64,000 bases of DNA from Pectinophora gossypiella (GCF_024362695.1 NC_065407.1:4588001-4652000); one strand, 5' to 3'; counted from the first letter of the stretch, positions 52,274-61,715 are shown. Made by a program: numbers and translations. Notes: generated by a model from the sequence alone, not told the origin.

Positions 52274-53276
52274 TTTAAGTTTTTAAGTTTGTATTTGACA
52301 AAAAATACAAAATTCAATTATACGAGGACGACAACCTATGTGAAGGTCTAACCTTGAGAGAACTGAGGATCTTTACAGACGGATCGAAAACAAGGTCCGG
52401 TACTGGTTCAGGTATATTTTCCGAAGACCTCAACATGACAATATCGGTCCCGCTTGGCTCCCATAACACCGTCTTCCAGGCCGAGTGTATGGGCATCACG
52501 CTAGCGGCAAATGCGATCATGGCCAGGCAGGTACGGGACAATTCCATTAGAATACTCTCGGACAGCATGGCAGTTTTACAAGCCCTCAACAACTACTGCA
52601 TTAGTTCAGGGCTCATACACAACTGCCACCAATCACTGACTGAAGTATGTAAGTACAACCACGTCACTTTACAATGGATCAAAGGACACAGCGGTTCAAG
52701 AGGTAACGACGCGGCGGACGAGCTAGCTAGAAGGGGATCGGAGGCAACGGCCATCGGTCCGGAGCCGATATTGCCGATCCCATTCGGACAGGTTCGTTCG
52801 CTGCTACGGACGAGAGTCGCCAACAAACACAGCAAACTATGGACCACCGAAAAGGAATGCAGGCAGGCTAAGATGGCACTACCCAACATTGATAGCCGTC
52901 TCTCCAAGAGACTTCTGAAATTAAAGAGGTCTCAACTAAGACAGGTAACAGCTGTTATTACTGGTCACGGTGCCTTCAACAAACATCTGTTCACACTAGG
53001 TGTCACTGACAGCCCCCTGTGCAGAGCCTGCATGGAGGCGGAGGAGACAGCGGCTCACGTTCTACTGGAGTGTGGAGGAGTCGCCAACTACCGGGCCAGG
53101 CACCTCGGCCTGACGGGGTGCCTCCCCGAGGTGGTCAGCAACGTCAAAGGACTGTTAGACTTCCTTGGGGAACTAGGCTGGCTGGAGTAATCCAGCCGTT
53201 TCAGGTATCACGCAAAATAGGCGCACAGACGTCGAGTTGCGGAAACCGGCCCGCGAATACCAATACCAATACCAAT
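52274..53276 (+). mobile_element. 5'-truncated LINE with RNase H, 12-bp target duplication
   Basis: ACAGTTCAATTT occurs at 52262-52273 and 53277-53288, flanking a 1003-bp insert. The insert carries the RNase H end of a LINE, a short 3'UTR (GCAAAATAGGCGCACAGACG, GGAAACCGGCCCGCG) and an (AATACC)n tail. The RNase H places it among the I/R1/LOA-type LINEs, unlike the other LINEs here. Confidence 0.85.
52318..53190 (+). CDS. LINE RNase H and zinc-finger C-terminus (truncated ORF2)
   Basis: Open from about 52318 without a start codon (5'-truncated). RNase H motifs appear in order: IFTDGSKTRSGTGSGIF (first Asp), VFQAECMGITLAANAI (Glu), IRILSDSMAVLQALNN (second Asp), WIKGHSGSRGNDAADELARR (His/Asp). 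A linker follows, then a CCHC-type finger CRACMEAEETAAHVLLECGG and the end LLDFLGELGWLE. RNase H would remove the RNA template during target-primed reverse transcription. There are no internal stops, but without RT and endonuclease the copy is inert. Confidence 0.85.
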   Translation, partial: LYEDDNLCEGLTLRELRIFTDGSKTRSGTGSGIFSEDLNMTISVPLGSHNTVFQAECMGITLAANAIMARQVRDNSIRILSDSMAVLQALNNYCISSGLIHNCHQSLTEVCKYNHVTLQWIKGHSGSRGNDAADELARRGSEATAIGPEPILPIPFGQVRSLLRTRVANKHSKLWTTEKECRQAKMALPNIDSRLSKRLLKLKRSQLRQVTAVITGHGAFNKHLFTLGVTDSPLCRACMEAEETAAHVLLECGGVANYRARHLGLTGCLPEVVSNVKGLLDFLGELGWLE

Positions 53277-53399
53277 ACAGTTCAATTTGTCAAAACAAGT
53301 TAATGTGACATGGTACCAAAGTGTATACATATTAATGCTCGTGACCGTACGACTTGTCCTCATTATTATAATTTACTTTTTTATATCACTTATTTTAAG

Positions 53400-53515
53400 A
53401 GTGGTAGAAGTGAAAGTGGTGTGTCAGGATCGTAGTAAGTGGAATTGCGAGGCGTCTGCCTACCTCAAATGGGAGATATGCGTGATCTTATGTATGTATG
53501 TTATTGTAGATGATT
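53400..53515 (+). pseudogene. LINE ORF C-terminal scrap with ATGTATG tail
   Basis: VVEVKVVCQDRSKWNCEASA, YLK, then GTGATCTTATGTATGTATG. Same family end as 31985-32150. Confidence 0.6.
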
Positions 53516-53565
53516 CGCTAGCTACATTCAGCCGTACCTATTCTCATAATAGCAGAGGGGGTTAA

Positions 53566-53645
53566 AAACCCTACATCAATGCAATTTATGATAAAAAGCA
53601 ATATTGCAATTTGACTTTTGCGTATACAAAAATAAGTGCACAATG
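53566..53645. mobile_element. Half copy of the GGGGTTAAAATGG MITE
   Basis: GGGGGTTAAAAACCCTACAT, then AAAAAGCAATATTGCAATTT, GACTTTTGCGTATACAAAAA and TAAGTGCACAATG. The right terminal repeat is missing. It lies about 60 bp upstream of forkhead exon 2. Confidence 0.55.
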
Positions 53646-53701
53646 TTAACTAGCATACCTAAATTTGCTGATAACTGATTATCCTCTTCACCCGTTTTCA
53701 G

Positions 53702-53933
53702 AGACCGCTTCCCCTTTTACAAAGCAAATGATGAGCGCTGGAAGAACTCGGTACGCCACAACCTGTCGATCAACCCACACTTCCGCAAGGGTGCGCGCGC
53801 GCCGCAGGGCGCCGGCCATCTTTGGTCTCTCGCAGCCAACGCGATAGACCTCCTCCCTCTGAGAAACAGTCCAGTGTACGTTGATGAGGGAACTGAGAGA
53901 CTACAGGAAGCGCATATTATTGAATGTCCTAAG
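53702..53933 (+). CDS. Forkhead transcription factor, exon 2
   Basis: Begins after CCGTTTTCAG and completes the split Ser codon from exon 1. It encodes the rest of the forkhead domain: DRFPFYKANDERWKNSVRHN (recognition helix), LSINPHFRKGARAPQGAGHL and WSLA, then a tail DLLPLRNSPVYVDEGTERLQ ending HIIECPK. WKNSVRHNLS and the wing GAGHLW are forkhead hallmarks. Donor GTGAGA follows at 53934 in phase 0. The GC content is higher than in the flanking introns. Confidence 0.92.
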
Positions 53934-54509
53934 GTGAGAAAAGTTAAAACTTTTTTGTTTATGTTGCTTGTTGGCAAATGCCAAGACAATAGTGCCGATT
54001 GTTATCTAGCAGATACGAGCTTATTATAAACTTAAAAACGGTCAAGTGAGTCCTACTCGCGCACCGAACTCGTACAAACTCCATACATCCATGCATAGGT
54101 CTCCAATTCTCCATACATAGGTCGCCATTAATTTACTACAATTCAACTCACTCCGGTTGATTGACGGGACGCCTGTGCTCAGCAGTGGGATGTATATAAT
54201 TATACGCTGTATATTATGTTAACATTTGTAATTGAAAAACATTTTTTTGAGATGCAACAACAAATTTACAAGAAAGTGTTGAAAGACAGACGGACGAACA
54301 ACAAAGTAACGTGTGCAGGAAAGTAAAGTATGAGGGTTCTGTCTTTCATTTGAGGTGCGGAACCCTAAAAATAAGTTTTGTCTCATCATTCGCATCAATC
54401 ATTAAATTATTTTTTTTTCTTTCATTTTTTTTTCTTTCGATTCAATCGACTCTAGCGCGATAGCGGTTAGCGCCAAATGAGGGAAATAGACCACGCCAGC
54501 AGACATTTT

Positions 54510-54590
54510 GTTTGCATTGCGCACTTACTTTTATATGCGCAAATATCAAATTGCAATACTTATTGCTTTTCTCAATCGACACCAATGTAC
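54510..54590. mobile_element. Half copy of the GGGGTTAAAATGG MITE (reverse)
   Basis: TTTTGTTTGCATTGCGCACT, TACTTTTATATGCGCAAATA and TCAAATTGCAATACTTATTG match the core and one arm of the family; the outer terminal repeats are lost. Confidence 0.5.
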
Positions 54591-54715
54591 TATAAATCAG
54601 TAATTAATTAGTTATGTGCATGAAGTAATTTTTCCGCATACATTCTTAATTATCTTTGCTCACTTAATAATGAACTGAGTTCAACCGGTTCAAATCTTCA
54701 TGTTTTGTTTTCCAG

Positions 54716-54791
54716 GTGATAGTGCTAGATGAGGCTGCGATCGCTGCCGCCAGCATCCTCCCAGAGCCAGATTTCTTCACAGGTAGTACAA
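54716..54791 (+). CDS. Forkhead transcription factor, exon 3
   Basis: After TTTTCCAG it encodes VIVLDEAAIAAASILPEPDF then FTGST, and ends one base into a codon before GTAAGT at 54792. A weaker donor inside (ACAG/GTAGTA at 54782) would give the same phase and drop three residues. The phase agrees with exon 2 and exon 4. The sequence is acidic/alanine-rich with no domain. Confidence 0.75.
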
Positions 54792-54889
54792 GTAAGTTTT
54801 GGACAATTATTATTACATTTTCAATATCTCATGCTATAACTACTAACTCTATGGAAATACAACAAAAAAGGAGATCACAGAGAACACAT

Positions 54890-55205
54890 AACATAAACAG
54901 CCTATATACGTCCTACTGCTGGGTACAGGCCTGACTCAATCAACCGGAGGGGGTATGGAGCATACTTCACCACGCTGCTCCAATGTGGGTTGGTGGAGGT
55001 GTTTTACGGCTAATAGCCGGAACCAACGGCTTAATGTGCCCGGAAGCACGGAATCATCTTACATTTTTTGTCAATCAGGTGATTCAAGCCTGAAAGTCCT
55101 TACCAAACAAAGAACAGTCTCACAAAGTGATTTCAACAGTGTCCCCTTCGGGAATTGAACCCGGACCAACAGATCATGAGCCTAACGCTCTAACCAATAG
55201 ACTAT
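54890..55205 (-). mobile_element. tRNA-derived SINE (same subfamily as 30081-30374)
   Basis: On the - strand it begins with a decayed A box (GGTATCTATAGTCTATTGGT), then TTAGGCTCATGATCTGTTGG, GTCCGGGTTCAATTCCCGAA (B box), AATCACTTTGTGAGACTGTT, GTGGAGCAGCGTGGTGAAGT and CCTGTACCCAGCAGTAGGAC. It lies in intron 3 of the forkhead gene. Confidence 0.75.
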
Positions 55206-55585
55206 AGATACCGTTATTAAAAAAATGAGTCCGTGATGAATAAAAAGGAGCCTGTCTTGTCGGTTGTGGGCTAACGGAGTATCAATATAGTTCCCTTAAA
55301 TGCCTATGTCAAAACTAGGTGATCTGCTCTAAAGGATACACACAATGCGAGTGATGTGCCCCGCACGCCGCACATTGGGCTGAAAATGAAGCGTCATAGA
55401 CTTAGCGGCTCATGAAAATCAAGTATCAAATTATGCAGCCAGGGTTCAGTGAAAATTTACCCAGAGGGCAACACTGATTATAACACTAATTGGGTCGTTT
55501 CAAGATACATTATGAAATTCTAATTACTAATAATGATAGATCTAAAACTAACGAAAAACTTTTTCTGATTTCTATTTAACTTATG
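55206..55585. other. Intron 3 sequence, unassigned
   Basis: No exon or repeat recognised. Confidence 0.4.
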
Positions 55586-55728
55586 CATTTTCCATTCCAG
55601 TCTATCAAAGGCCAATTCCTTGACTTCCCTATAAGACACGACGTTAACCTTTTCTTTAATCTGTTCCATGTAAGCTCTTCTTGGTCTACACCGACAAGAG
55701 CGTGGCTCTTAAATTGATGATGATGATT
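55586..55728 (+). mobile_element. RTE-like LINE fragment with 5' inversion (twin priming)
   Basis: 55586-55683 is antisense LINE coding sequence (on the - strand AYMEQIKEKVNVVSYREVKE then LAFDRLEWKM). 55684-55728 is the sense 3' tail (CTACACCGACAAGAGCGTGG, CTCTTAAATTGATGATGATG). In the uninterrupted relative at 41250 these two parts are adjacent and in one orientation, so the inversion breakpoint lies exactly between them. Confidence 0.75.
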
Positions 55729-55895
55729 TAACTTATGAATAAGTTATAATAAGTCCGACATTTTATCACGTTTTTCTAGGACGTCACTGACGTAGAAATA
55801 TCGACCTTCAACAAGTTTACCGTTTATAATTACGTTAAATAGATAGAAAAATAGTTTAGAATATTAGAATTACAGCCAGTACTATTTATTTGCAG

Positions 55896-55960
55896 TGTTC
55901 CTAAACCCGGTATCGACGGAACAAGTGGTGCGGGAGTGTGGACTGATCACCGTCGACTAA
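55896..55960 (+). CDS. Forkhead transcription factor, exon 4 (C-terminus)
   Basis: After TTTATTTGCAG the exon completes a Met codon and encodes FLNPVSTEQVVRECGLITVD, with TAA at 55958-55960. The four exons total 663 bases, giving 220 residues and a stop, with no phase conflict. The C-terminus has no known domain. No AATAAA was seen in the next 100 bases. Confidence 0.7.
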
Positions 55961-56334
55961 GTGCCTCCGAGTGTCAACTTTGTATGTAATCTACGTATAG
56001 TTCATAATTGTTGTATTAAGAATCTGCCTACCATAAGAAAAAAATACTTCCTTGTATTTTGTGTGTTTCTCAGACTATTAAGGGTGCTCCTTTAGTTACG
56101 ATAATTTGCCTGTAACGTAACGTTGTAAAACCGAGCGTTATACAAGTCAGGGAGGAGAATCGAGCATTGCAGTGCGCAACATGCGGCACGGTGGGAGGAG
56201 GTGGAGGTCTGGAGTCCCGACGTGCCGGCAGAGTAGTACTACAGGAGTAGGTTGCAGTAGTAAGACAGGAGTCGAACAGTAACAGTTTATTAATTAGCAC
56301 TTCACAGACAGAAGTTTTTTTGCTTTTTTGACAA

Positions 56335-56412
56335 TACAATACAACACAAATACACTTTATTGCACCAAAAAAAAAAAAAATACAAAAAGACTTATAAGTA
56401 CATGGCAAATGG
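56335..56412 (-). mobile_element. CR1/Jockey-like LINE 3' tail
   Basis: On the - strand: GCCGCCATTTGCCATGTACT, TATAAGTCTTTTTGTA and TGGTGCAATAAAGTGTATTT, then TTGTGTTGTATTG. It is very close to the + strand copy at 2610-2690. Confidence 0.65.
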
Positions 56413-56414
56413 CG

Positions 56415-56640
56415 GCTTTGACGTGACTTATTGTAGATTTGCCGCAGATGGCATTAACTACTTAGCCGGACAAATGGGGAGCGCTTAAGGCTCTCACCCG
56501 GTACAACGTTTAAGAGAACAGGCCTGAGGGTGCCCAGTTAGGCGCGAACCTCGGCTCAGGGCGTCGTCGGAGAGGAAAAATATTTGAAAGAATTAATCGA
56601 CCCTAGTGGGTCGATAGCGATAGCAGACAGGAGTTACAGT
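56415..56640 (+). repeat. Dispersed retroposon-like repeat, near complete
   Basis: TTTGACGTGACTTATTGTAG, ATTTGCCGCAGATGGCATTA, CCGGACAAATGGGGAGCGCT, CACCCGGTACAACGTTTAAG, AGAACAGGCCTGAGGGTGCC, GCGCGAACCTCGGCTCAGGG, GGGTCGATAGCGATAGCAGA. It directly abuts the LINE tail at 56412. The reverse copy is at 10379-10653. Confidence 0.6.
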
Positions 56641-57779
56641 TGAACCATAATATATAAAATATAATATACCAAAAAAATAAGATGCAATGGACACGTAGAT
56701 CACGTATTGTTGAGCATTACATATAACGGTACAATATATATATTTGAGTAAAACTTGTAACATCAATGCAGGCGGATGCTCGTGTATTGTAATACTCGAA
56801 ATTGAATCTGTAATTTTACACATGCGAATACTCGTAGGTATATCAGGCAGTATGTAATGCTCGAACCCGAACTTTGTATTACATGGAATACTCGCTGCTG
56901 ATGGAGCACCCATATGAAAAAAGAACTTACCCTCAAACGTTGTACTAGTTATTGATTCATATATATTCTGTTATAATAAAAATGATTAGCTTGATTAATT
57001 CGACAGCTGTCAAAATAGAACATTGTCATTATATACTTGTCTTTATCACACTAGGATGTGTTCTATCTTTCTGTCTTGAGTATAGATGACCTAAAAAATG
57101 TACTCTGCATTTAACAAATATAATTTACAAAAGTTGATTAATCTACACTTTAATACAAACTCATGAGCTCACTTTTAACTACTGTCTTATTTAAAAAATC
57201 CGTTTGTAGGATGTCGATCATCGGTCACAATACTTCATTTTATTGTAGGCAAATTCCTTTAGAATATTGTACTTTAGGTTAGATTAAGATATGTTGACAA
57301 CGTTAATATTATTCACCATCAATATTCTAGATATTTAAAATGTATAATAATAATATTTATGTTGTCACCAAAACTATCTAGTTAAAAGTAATTATTAATT
57401 TAGTCAAAAATATTAACACCAAATTGACAAGAAGAGTAATCCTACGTAGCGATCTCACGTTTAGCATGTAACATAAGATTGTATTTAATAATAAAACGCT
57501 CAAAGAAACTGCCAGATTTTTATTTGATAAGGAAAATCTGGTAAATACACTTAATTCGTTGACAGTCTCCATACAAGATGTTTTGACTGCCTTGTAAGTC
57601 CCGCATATTACTTCAATTTTATATGTAATTTTAGTTTATTGAAAAAGTAAAGCTGAATAAACAGGTATTTTCGATTATTTGAATATGTTTACTAAATCTT
57701 CAGTCACTTCAGCCTTCAAACAGGTGGACAGTAGCATTCATCAAATATACTGTAATACAAACCTTTCCTAAGTTACCCG
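56641..57779. other. Unassigned intergenic stretch
   Basis: AT-rich with no supported gene or recognised repeat. Confidence 0.4.
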
Positions 57780-57906
57780 GGATCCAATTGGAGCACCCGC
57801 CCTTAGTGCGTACCTTCGTTTGTTAGTGACCCATGCATGGGCCACGGACGTGTGGACTTAGTCCGTCATGACCCGTATATGGATCACTGGACTGTCAATG
57901 TGTTAA
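57780..57906. repeat. One-ended fragment of a TTAA-type element
   Basis: CCATGCATGGGCCACGGACG, GTCATGACCCGTATATGGAT and CACTGGACTGTCAATGTG, followed by TTAA at 57903-57906. The end resembles the right terminus of the element at 58056-58750 (GGGACAGTCAAAGTG/TTAA). No matching left end was found. Confidence 0.4.
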
Positions 57907-58055
57907 ACTCAATCTCGTAATTTCTGATTGATTCGAGATTTTAAGACGAAGTGTGAGTGTATGTATGTATCATGCTCAAGTCCCTGTTTTTATATTTGAA
58001 CTACCACATTGACATAATTTTGATAGCAGTCTCGAAGGCGAGATTAGCTTATTAA

Positions 58056-58750
58056 CACTTTAACTGTCCATGCATTACATGTAATGCACTGAAAACCTAG
58101 CTCGGTGCGTCCGTGCATGACATATAATACACTATTAATCACCAAGAATAGTGTTGTTCCCGAGAAGCCTTAAAAATCAAACAAATCAATGTTATATTTT
58201 ATTCAACCTGCCAAATAAAAGTAAAAGTAATACGTTTTATCTTTTAATCAAACAAAAATTAAAAAGGATTTCTCTTACCAAATTTCAACTAAAATAAATC
58301 TTTTTTTAACATTTTTAGTAACTAACTACATCGTTATGCAAATAATATTTGCATAACGATGATATGTAGTGACTTATTCTGTCTTAGGACATATTATGTC
58401 ACCTCCAAATTCAATACAATATATTAAATTGAGTGACACAAAATTAATGTTGCATCGTGGAACTATGTCACCTAAATCGTTCTTGGCATCATATATTTTT
58501 TTACAATCCTCACATTCGCCTGAAAACATAACTCCCTCGTCATTTAAGTACACCATTGTGTGAGGTAGAAGCTTAAAAAATAGTTGTGTCCATATAACCA
58601 TATTTGTTACTTATAAAATTGATCATGTTACGACGTATTTGGACAACACTATTGGTCGACGATTGAAGTTCATACGTCCGTGCATTGCATATAATGCACT
58701 ATTGGACGTATGGCAATTGTATAGAAAATTGCCGTGGGACAGTCAAAGTG
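58056..58750. mobile_element. TTAA-flanked non-autonomous element (piggyBac-like)
   Basis: TTAA flanks both ends (58052-58055 and 58751-58754). The left end CACTTTAACTGTCC and the right end GGACAGTCAAAGTG are inverted repeats with one mismatch in 14. Subterminal blocks GTCCGTGCATGACATATAAT and GTCCGTGCATTGCATATAAT are further repeats. Insertion at TTAA is the hallmark of piggyBac. No transposase is present. A 75-codon - strand frame (58374-58601) inside has four Cys (ECEDCKK, VPRCN, IYCIEFGGDIICPKTE) but no family I recognise. Confidence 0.65.
58330..58360. repeat. Palindrome pairing two ATGCAAAT octamers
   Basis: Perfect 14-base arms ATCGTTATGCAAAT and ATTTGCATAACGAT are separated by AAT. 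The octamer ATGCAAAT is the classical POU-factor site. The palindrome lies inside the TTAA element. Confidence 0.6.
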
Positions 58751-58754
58751 TTAA

Positions 58755-59650
58755 GACCACACTTAGTTATAATTTTGTGTGTCATGTTATTTTGTGTGAC
58801 ATTGTAAGCAGAACCGAACAACCACGGAGAAGTTCCGTCGTTGGTGGCAGACTAACCGCTAAAATGTATATATAATTTCATACGCAGTACTGTAGCTTGA
58901 ATAGTTTTCGGACAAGACTTACTATAGATTTGCCTCAGATGGTATTCATTTCTTGGAAATTTAAATATAGAAGATAGTGATTGAAAGGTAAACACGATTA
59001 CCGCTGTGGAATAGCCACCAAACTGGAATTTGGTGACGTTTGGTGCTGTACCTCGGTGACGTCACTACGCCTCAAAGTCACGTGACTGTATCCCTCAGTG
59101 ATGTATGCCACTATGCCACTCTAAAACGCCGCTATGTGATTGATTTTTATTATGTTTTTTTTTTTAATAATATACTAATAATCCTCGTTCCTAAAATCTC
59201 AAAAAATACATTATTATCATGTTTGTCATTTATTGAGACTTTACATTTCTAAAGTGTATACAGACAGGGTTCTAAAGTGTATACATAGGTGACAGTGGCC
59301 GTAATAATAGTACGAACCTAACACACGGGTTTTTCTTGTCTCTCCGGTCTCCAGACGCTCACTCTCAGGCTGATGTATTATTATTATCATAAAACCACCG
59401 AGTGCGGTCAGTCTGGCCGTCTGTACAGCTGGAATGGCTGGAACCGCTGCCTTGTGCAGACTCTCGTAAATTACTGCTCTACGGCTTTTAGGCATTGCAA
59501 CTGCATCTTCCTAGGTATGGTTCTGAACATATTGTTAAAAATCTGAACAGAGGCAAATCTCAACTGTGAATTATTCTTTAGTTTGCAGAACAACAAGCCA
59601 AAACAAATGATGTTAGTATTGTATTATTAACATATAAATAAATTCTGATG
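58755..59650. other. Unassigned stretch
   Basis: No supported gene. A short direct repeat (TAAAGTGTATACA at about 59252 and 59274) and a repeat fragment at 58915-58955 (CTATAGATTTGCCTCAGATG) were noticed. Confidence 0.4.
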
Positions 59651-59730
59651 ATGGATGCGGGCAGCGCAGGACCGATCTTCGTGGAGACCCTTGGGGGAGG
59701 CCTATGCCCAACAGTGGGCGTCCTTTCTTT
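59651..59730 (+). mobile_element. LINE 3' fragment
   Basis: GGCAGCGCAGGACCGATCTT, CGTGGAGACCCTTGGGGGAG, GCCTATGCCCAACAGTGGGC and GTCC are the coding end and tail of an RTE-like lepidopteran LINE (GGGGGAGGCC.ATG.CCAACAGTGG.CGTCC). A T-run and a fragment of the 56415 repeat (TTTGACGTGACATATTGCAG) follow. Confidence 0.55.
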
Positions 59731-60173
59731 TTTTTTTGACGTGACATATTGCAGATTTGCCGCATATGGTATTAACTATTTCACGACGGTAAGCAGCTGC
59801 TTAATCTGCCGATCTTAATCCGCTAAATATTCTGAAAATCCGCTAAACATTAAATTACGTTCAAATTATTGTTTGCGATTATGTAGTGTGGTAATCAATC
59901 TGTTATACTTCAGTGTATGAAGATAAATTATATTCTGTTTATTTAAGTGTAGTCAATTAGTTTAATTATACTATCTCTAATCATGACTATCTAATTTTGC
60001 GAAAGTTTTAATATGTAAATAGTTTCGTGGCATGTACAAAACGAACAAAACCTCATTTTAAAGGTGTTCTGCTTGATATTACAATAAGAATGTAGCATTT
60101 TGATTATTTTTATTATCATTTTTCCTCCTAAATGAACCAGTTTATAACCTGTGTAACCACTCCAAAGCAGCAT

Positions 60174-60183
60174 GATATATAAT
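60174..60183 (+). promoter_or_regulatory. TATA box of secreted-protein gene 1
   Basis: GATATATAAT about 75 bases before the ATG at 60250. It suggests a start near 60205 and a leader of about 45 bases. Confidence 0.5.
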
Positions 60184-60249
60184 GTATCTGCGTTGATGAG
60201 GATAATCATTTGCCACACAAACATCCAAGTAGCATAAACATTTTGCAAG

Positions 60250-60762
60250 ATGAGAACAATTGTAATCCTCTTGTTCACTGTCCACTTTATATACGTGAGT
60301 TCACATGTAGTGGACAACTATACGGAAACATGGAAAGCACTTATGATTTACCCAGCTATAAACAAAACAATACCAAATTGTATAGAGTTCAAATTTACCC
60401 AGCTTGAAGGAAGAGATTGTGAGTGTAATAGTAAGAAAAAAGTGCCACTCCTACTGGTGGAAGCATTGAATAGAGTGTTTACATCAATACCGGTGGTGAC
60501 AGTCAAACAATATTCAGAAGTGACACAAAGCTTGAAAACATGCCAATGTGACGGTAAATATTTGCAAAATGCAGTGTTCCGCAAGATAAACGACGATTAC
60601 CTCGTGTCGTATAAAGCAACTGGCATAAGCAGAAAGGAAGAAGAATATATCGTGGTTTTGTTGGGAAAACAAGTTGTATCGCCTTCTAAAATTACAGAAG
60701 TAGCAGAATCCATAGATGAATTAAAAGGCAGAAAAGGTACATTGATTTGCAATAAATCTTAA
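60250..60762 (+). CDS. Small secreted six-cysteine protein, gene 1 of a tandem pair
   Basis: A 170-residue, single-exon protein, not recognised. MRTIVILLFTVHFIYVSS is a signal peptide with likely cleavage near Ser17-Ser18. The mature part has Cys at 44, 57, 59, 98, 100 and 167. The last tract, VAESIDELKGRKGTLIC, is shared with the neighbour. NKT at 38 could be glycosylated. Spacing between cysteines is 13-2-39-2-67; in gene 2 it is 14-2-39-2-67, so three conserved disulphides are likely. It lies 458 bases upstream of gene 2 on the same strand, with its own TATA box. Function unknown; secretion and tandem duplication suggest a tissue-restricted or fast-evolving role, which is inference. Confidence 0.8.
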   Translation: MRTIVILLFTVHFIYVSSHVVDNYTETWKALMIYPAINKTIPNCIEFKFTQLEGRDCECNSKKKVPLLLVEALNRVFTSIPVVTVKQYSEVTQSLKTCQCDGKYLQNAVFRKINDDYLVSYKATGISRKEEEYIVVLLGKQVVSPSKITEVAESIDELKGRKGTLICNKS

Positions 60763-61125
60763 ATTTCATATTATGACATAAAACGACAGAAATTTGAAGA
60801 ATGTGGTTCTAATTCCATATTCCATGTATTGTAATTAAACTTCGTTGTCTAATGGAAATTAAATTGATATTAAACAACAAGAAAATCTAGACACTATTAT
60901 ATTAAAAGGGAGAGAGAAGGAAGGTAAATGCAAGCGTGAGAGAGAAGATAATATTATTTACTACAACGAAATATGTAGTTGGTGGATATATTTAACATAT
61001 CTACTATCTAAACATAGAAGCCAGAGGTCATATTTACACCACACTCGATAAACGAGTCAGTTTACAATTTAATGTACTCAGTATTCAGTATCACAGTGAA
61101 GCGTTCGTGTTGTGTGTTGAATAAA

Positions 61126-61133
61126 TATAAAAT
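61126..61133 (+). promoter_or_regulatory. TATA box of secreted-protein gene 2
   Basis: TATAAAAT about 90 bases before the ATG at 61221. Confidence 0.5.
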
Positions 61134-61220
61134 AATCTAGTTTAACTAGAGATATATTTAGAAGTGACTGTCGATTTCCAATTGGAGTATTGTTTGGGAA
61201 TTAAGTAGTGTAAGAACACA

Positions 61221-61715
61221 ATGAAGTATATATTAATTCTACTGTTCGTTGCATCTGTGAGTTCAAATGACAATTCGTACACTTTGACGGCATTTATGAT
61301 GTACCCCGGAATGGACGTACCTGTGCCAAATTGCACGGAGTTCACTTTTACTAAAGTGAAGCATAGCAAGCCTTGTGAATGTGGTAACGACAAGAATATA
61401 CGATTGGTGAAATTTGATGCATTAAACACTACAACTACAGCGCCAGTGTTATTTGCAAGAAGTTCTTCGGAAGTAGCCCAGAACTTGCTGGTTCAGTGCA
61501 AGTGTGATGGAGAGTATTTCCCCGCCGCAGTCTTTCGCGAAGTTCATGATGATATTGTAATAATGTACCGGCACAGTTATCTTGGTCATGAAAACGAACC
61601 AAATGCGGCTATTTTATTTGGTAAGAATTTTCTATCAGCCGCTGATATTAAAAAATTGGTCGACGGAATCGATGACTTAAAAGACAGAAAAGGAAGTTTG
61701 ACTTGTAGTAGATAA
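61221..61715 (+). CDS. Small secreted six-cysteine protein, gene 2 of a tandem pair
   Basis: A 164-residue, single-exon paralog of the upstream gene. The signal peptide MKYILILLFVASVSS probably ends at Ser15. Cys are at 38, 52, 54, 93, 95 and 162, aligning with all six in gene 1. Shared motifs are T..A.M.YP, PNC.EF.FT, C.C, QC.CDG.Y..AVFR, ...LGK or FGK, and ID.LK.RKG.L.C. NCT (37) and NTT (69) are possible glycosylation sites. Identity to gene 1 is roughly one third by eye, so the duplication is old. An ATTAAA at about 61830 could be its poly(A) signal. No Pfam-type domain is recognised. Confidence 0.8.
   Translation: MKYILILLFVASVSSNDNSYTLTAFMMYPGMDVPVPNCTEFTFTKVKHSKPCECGNDKNIRLVKFDALNTTTTAPVLFARSSSEVAQNLLVQCKCDGEYFPAAVFREVHDDIVIMYRHSYLGHENEPNAAILFGKNFLSAADIKKLVDGIDDLKDRKGSLTCSR

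Larger units (their letters stand above)
39442..53701 (+). other. Intron 1 of the forkhead gene (14.3 kb, repeat-filled)
   Basis: Donor GTAAGT at 39442 and acceptor TTTTCAG ending 53701 have matching phase. The intron carries a complete LTR element (43544-51096), a truncated LINE (52274-53276), RTE-like fragments, MITEs and a tail-sharing SINE. Bases 39442-41229 show no recognised element except a 14-bp-arm hairpin at about 40774 (GAAATAATTTTATT and its complement). Bases 51101-51600 and 51896-52261 are also unassigned. With only about 35% of the intron outside recognised repeats, most of its length came from insertions. Confidence 0.75.

Noticed and set aside
59241..59495. 84-codon - strand frame
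   Set aside because: Biased composition with runs of Tyr and Ile from ATA/TAT repeats; no domain.
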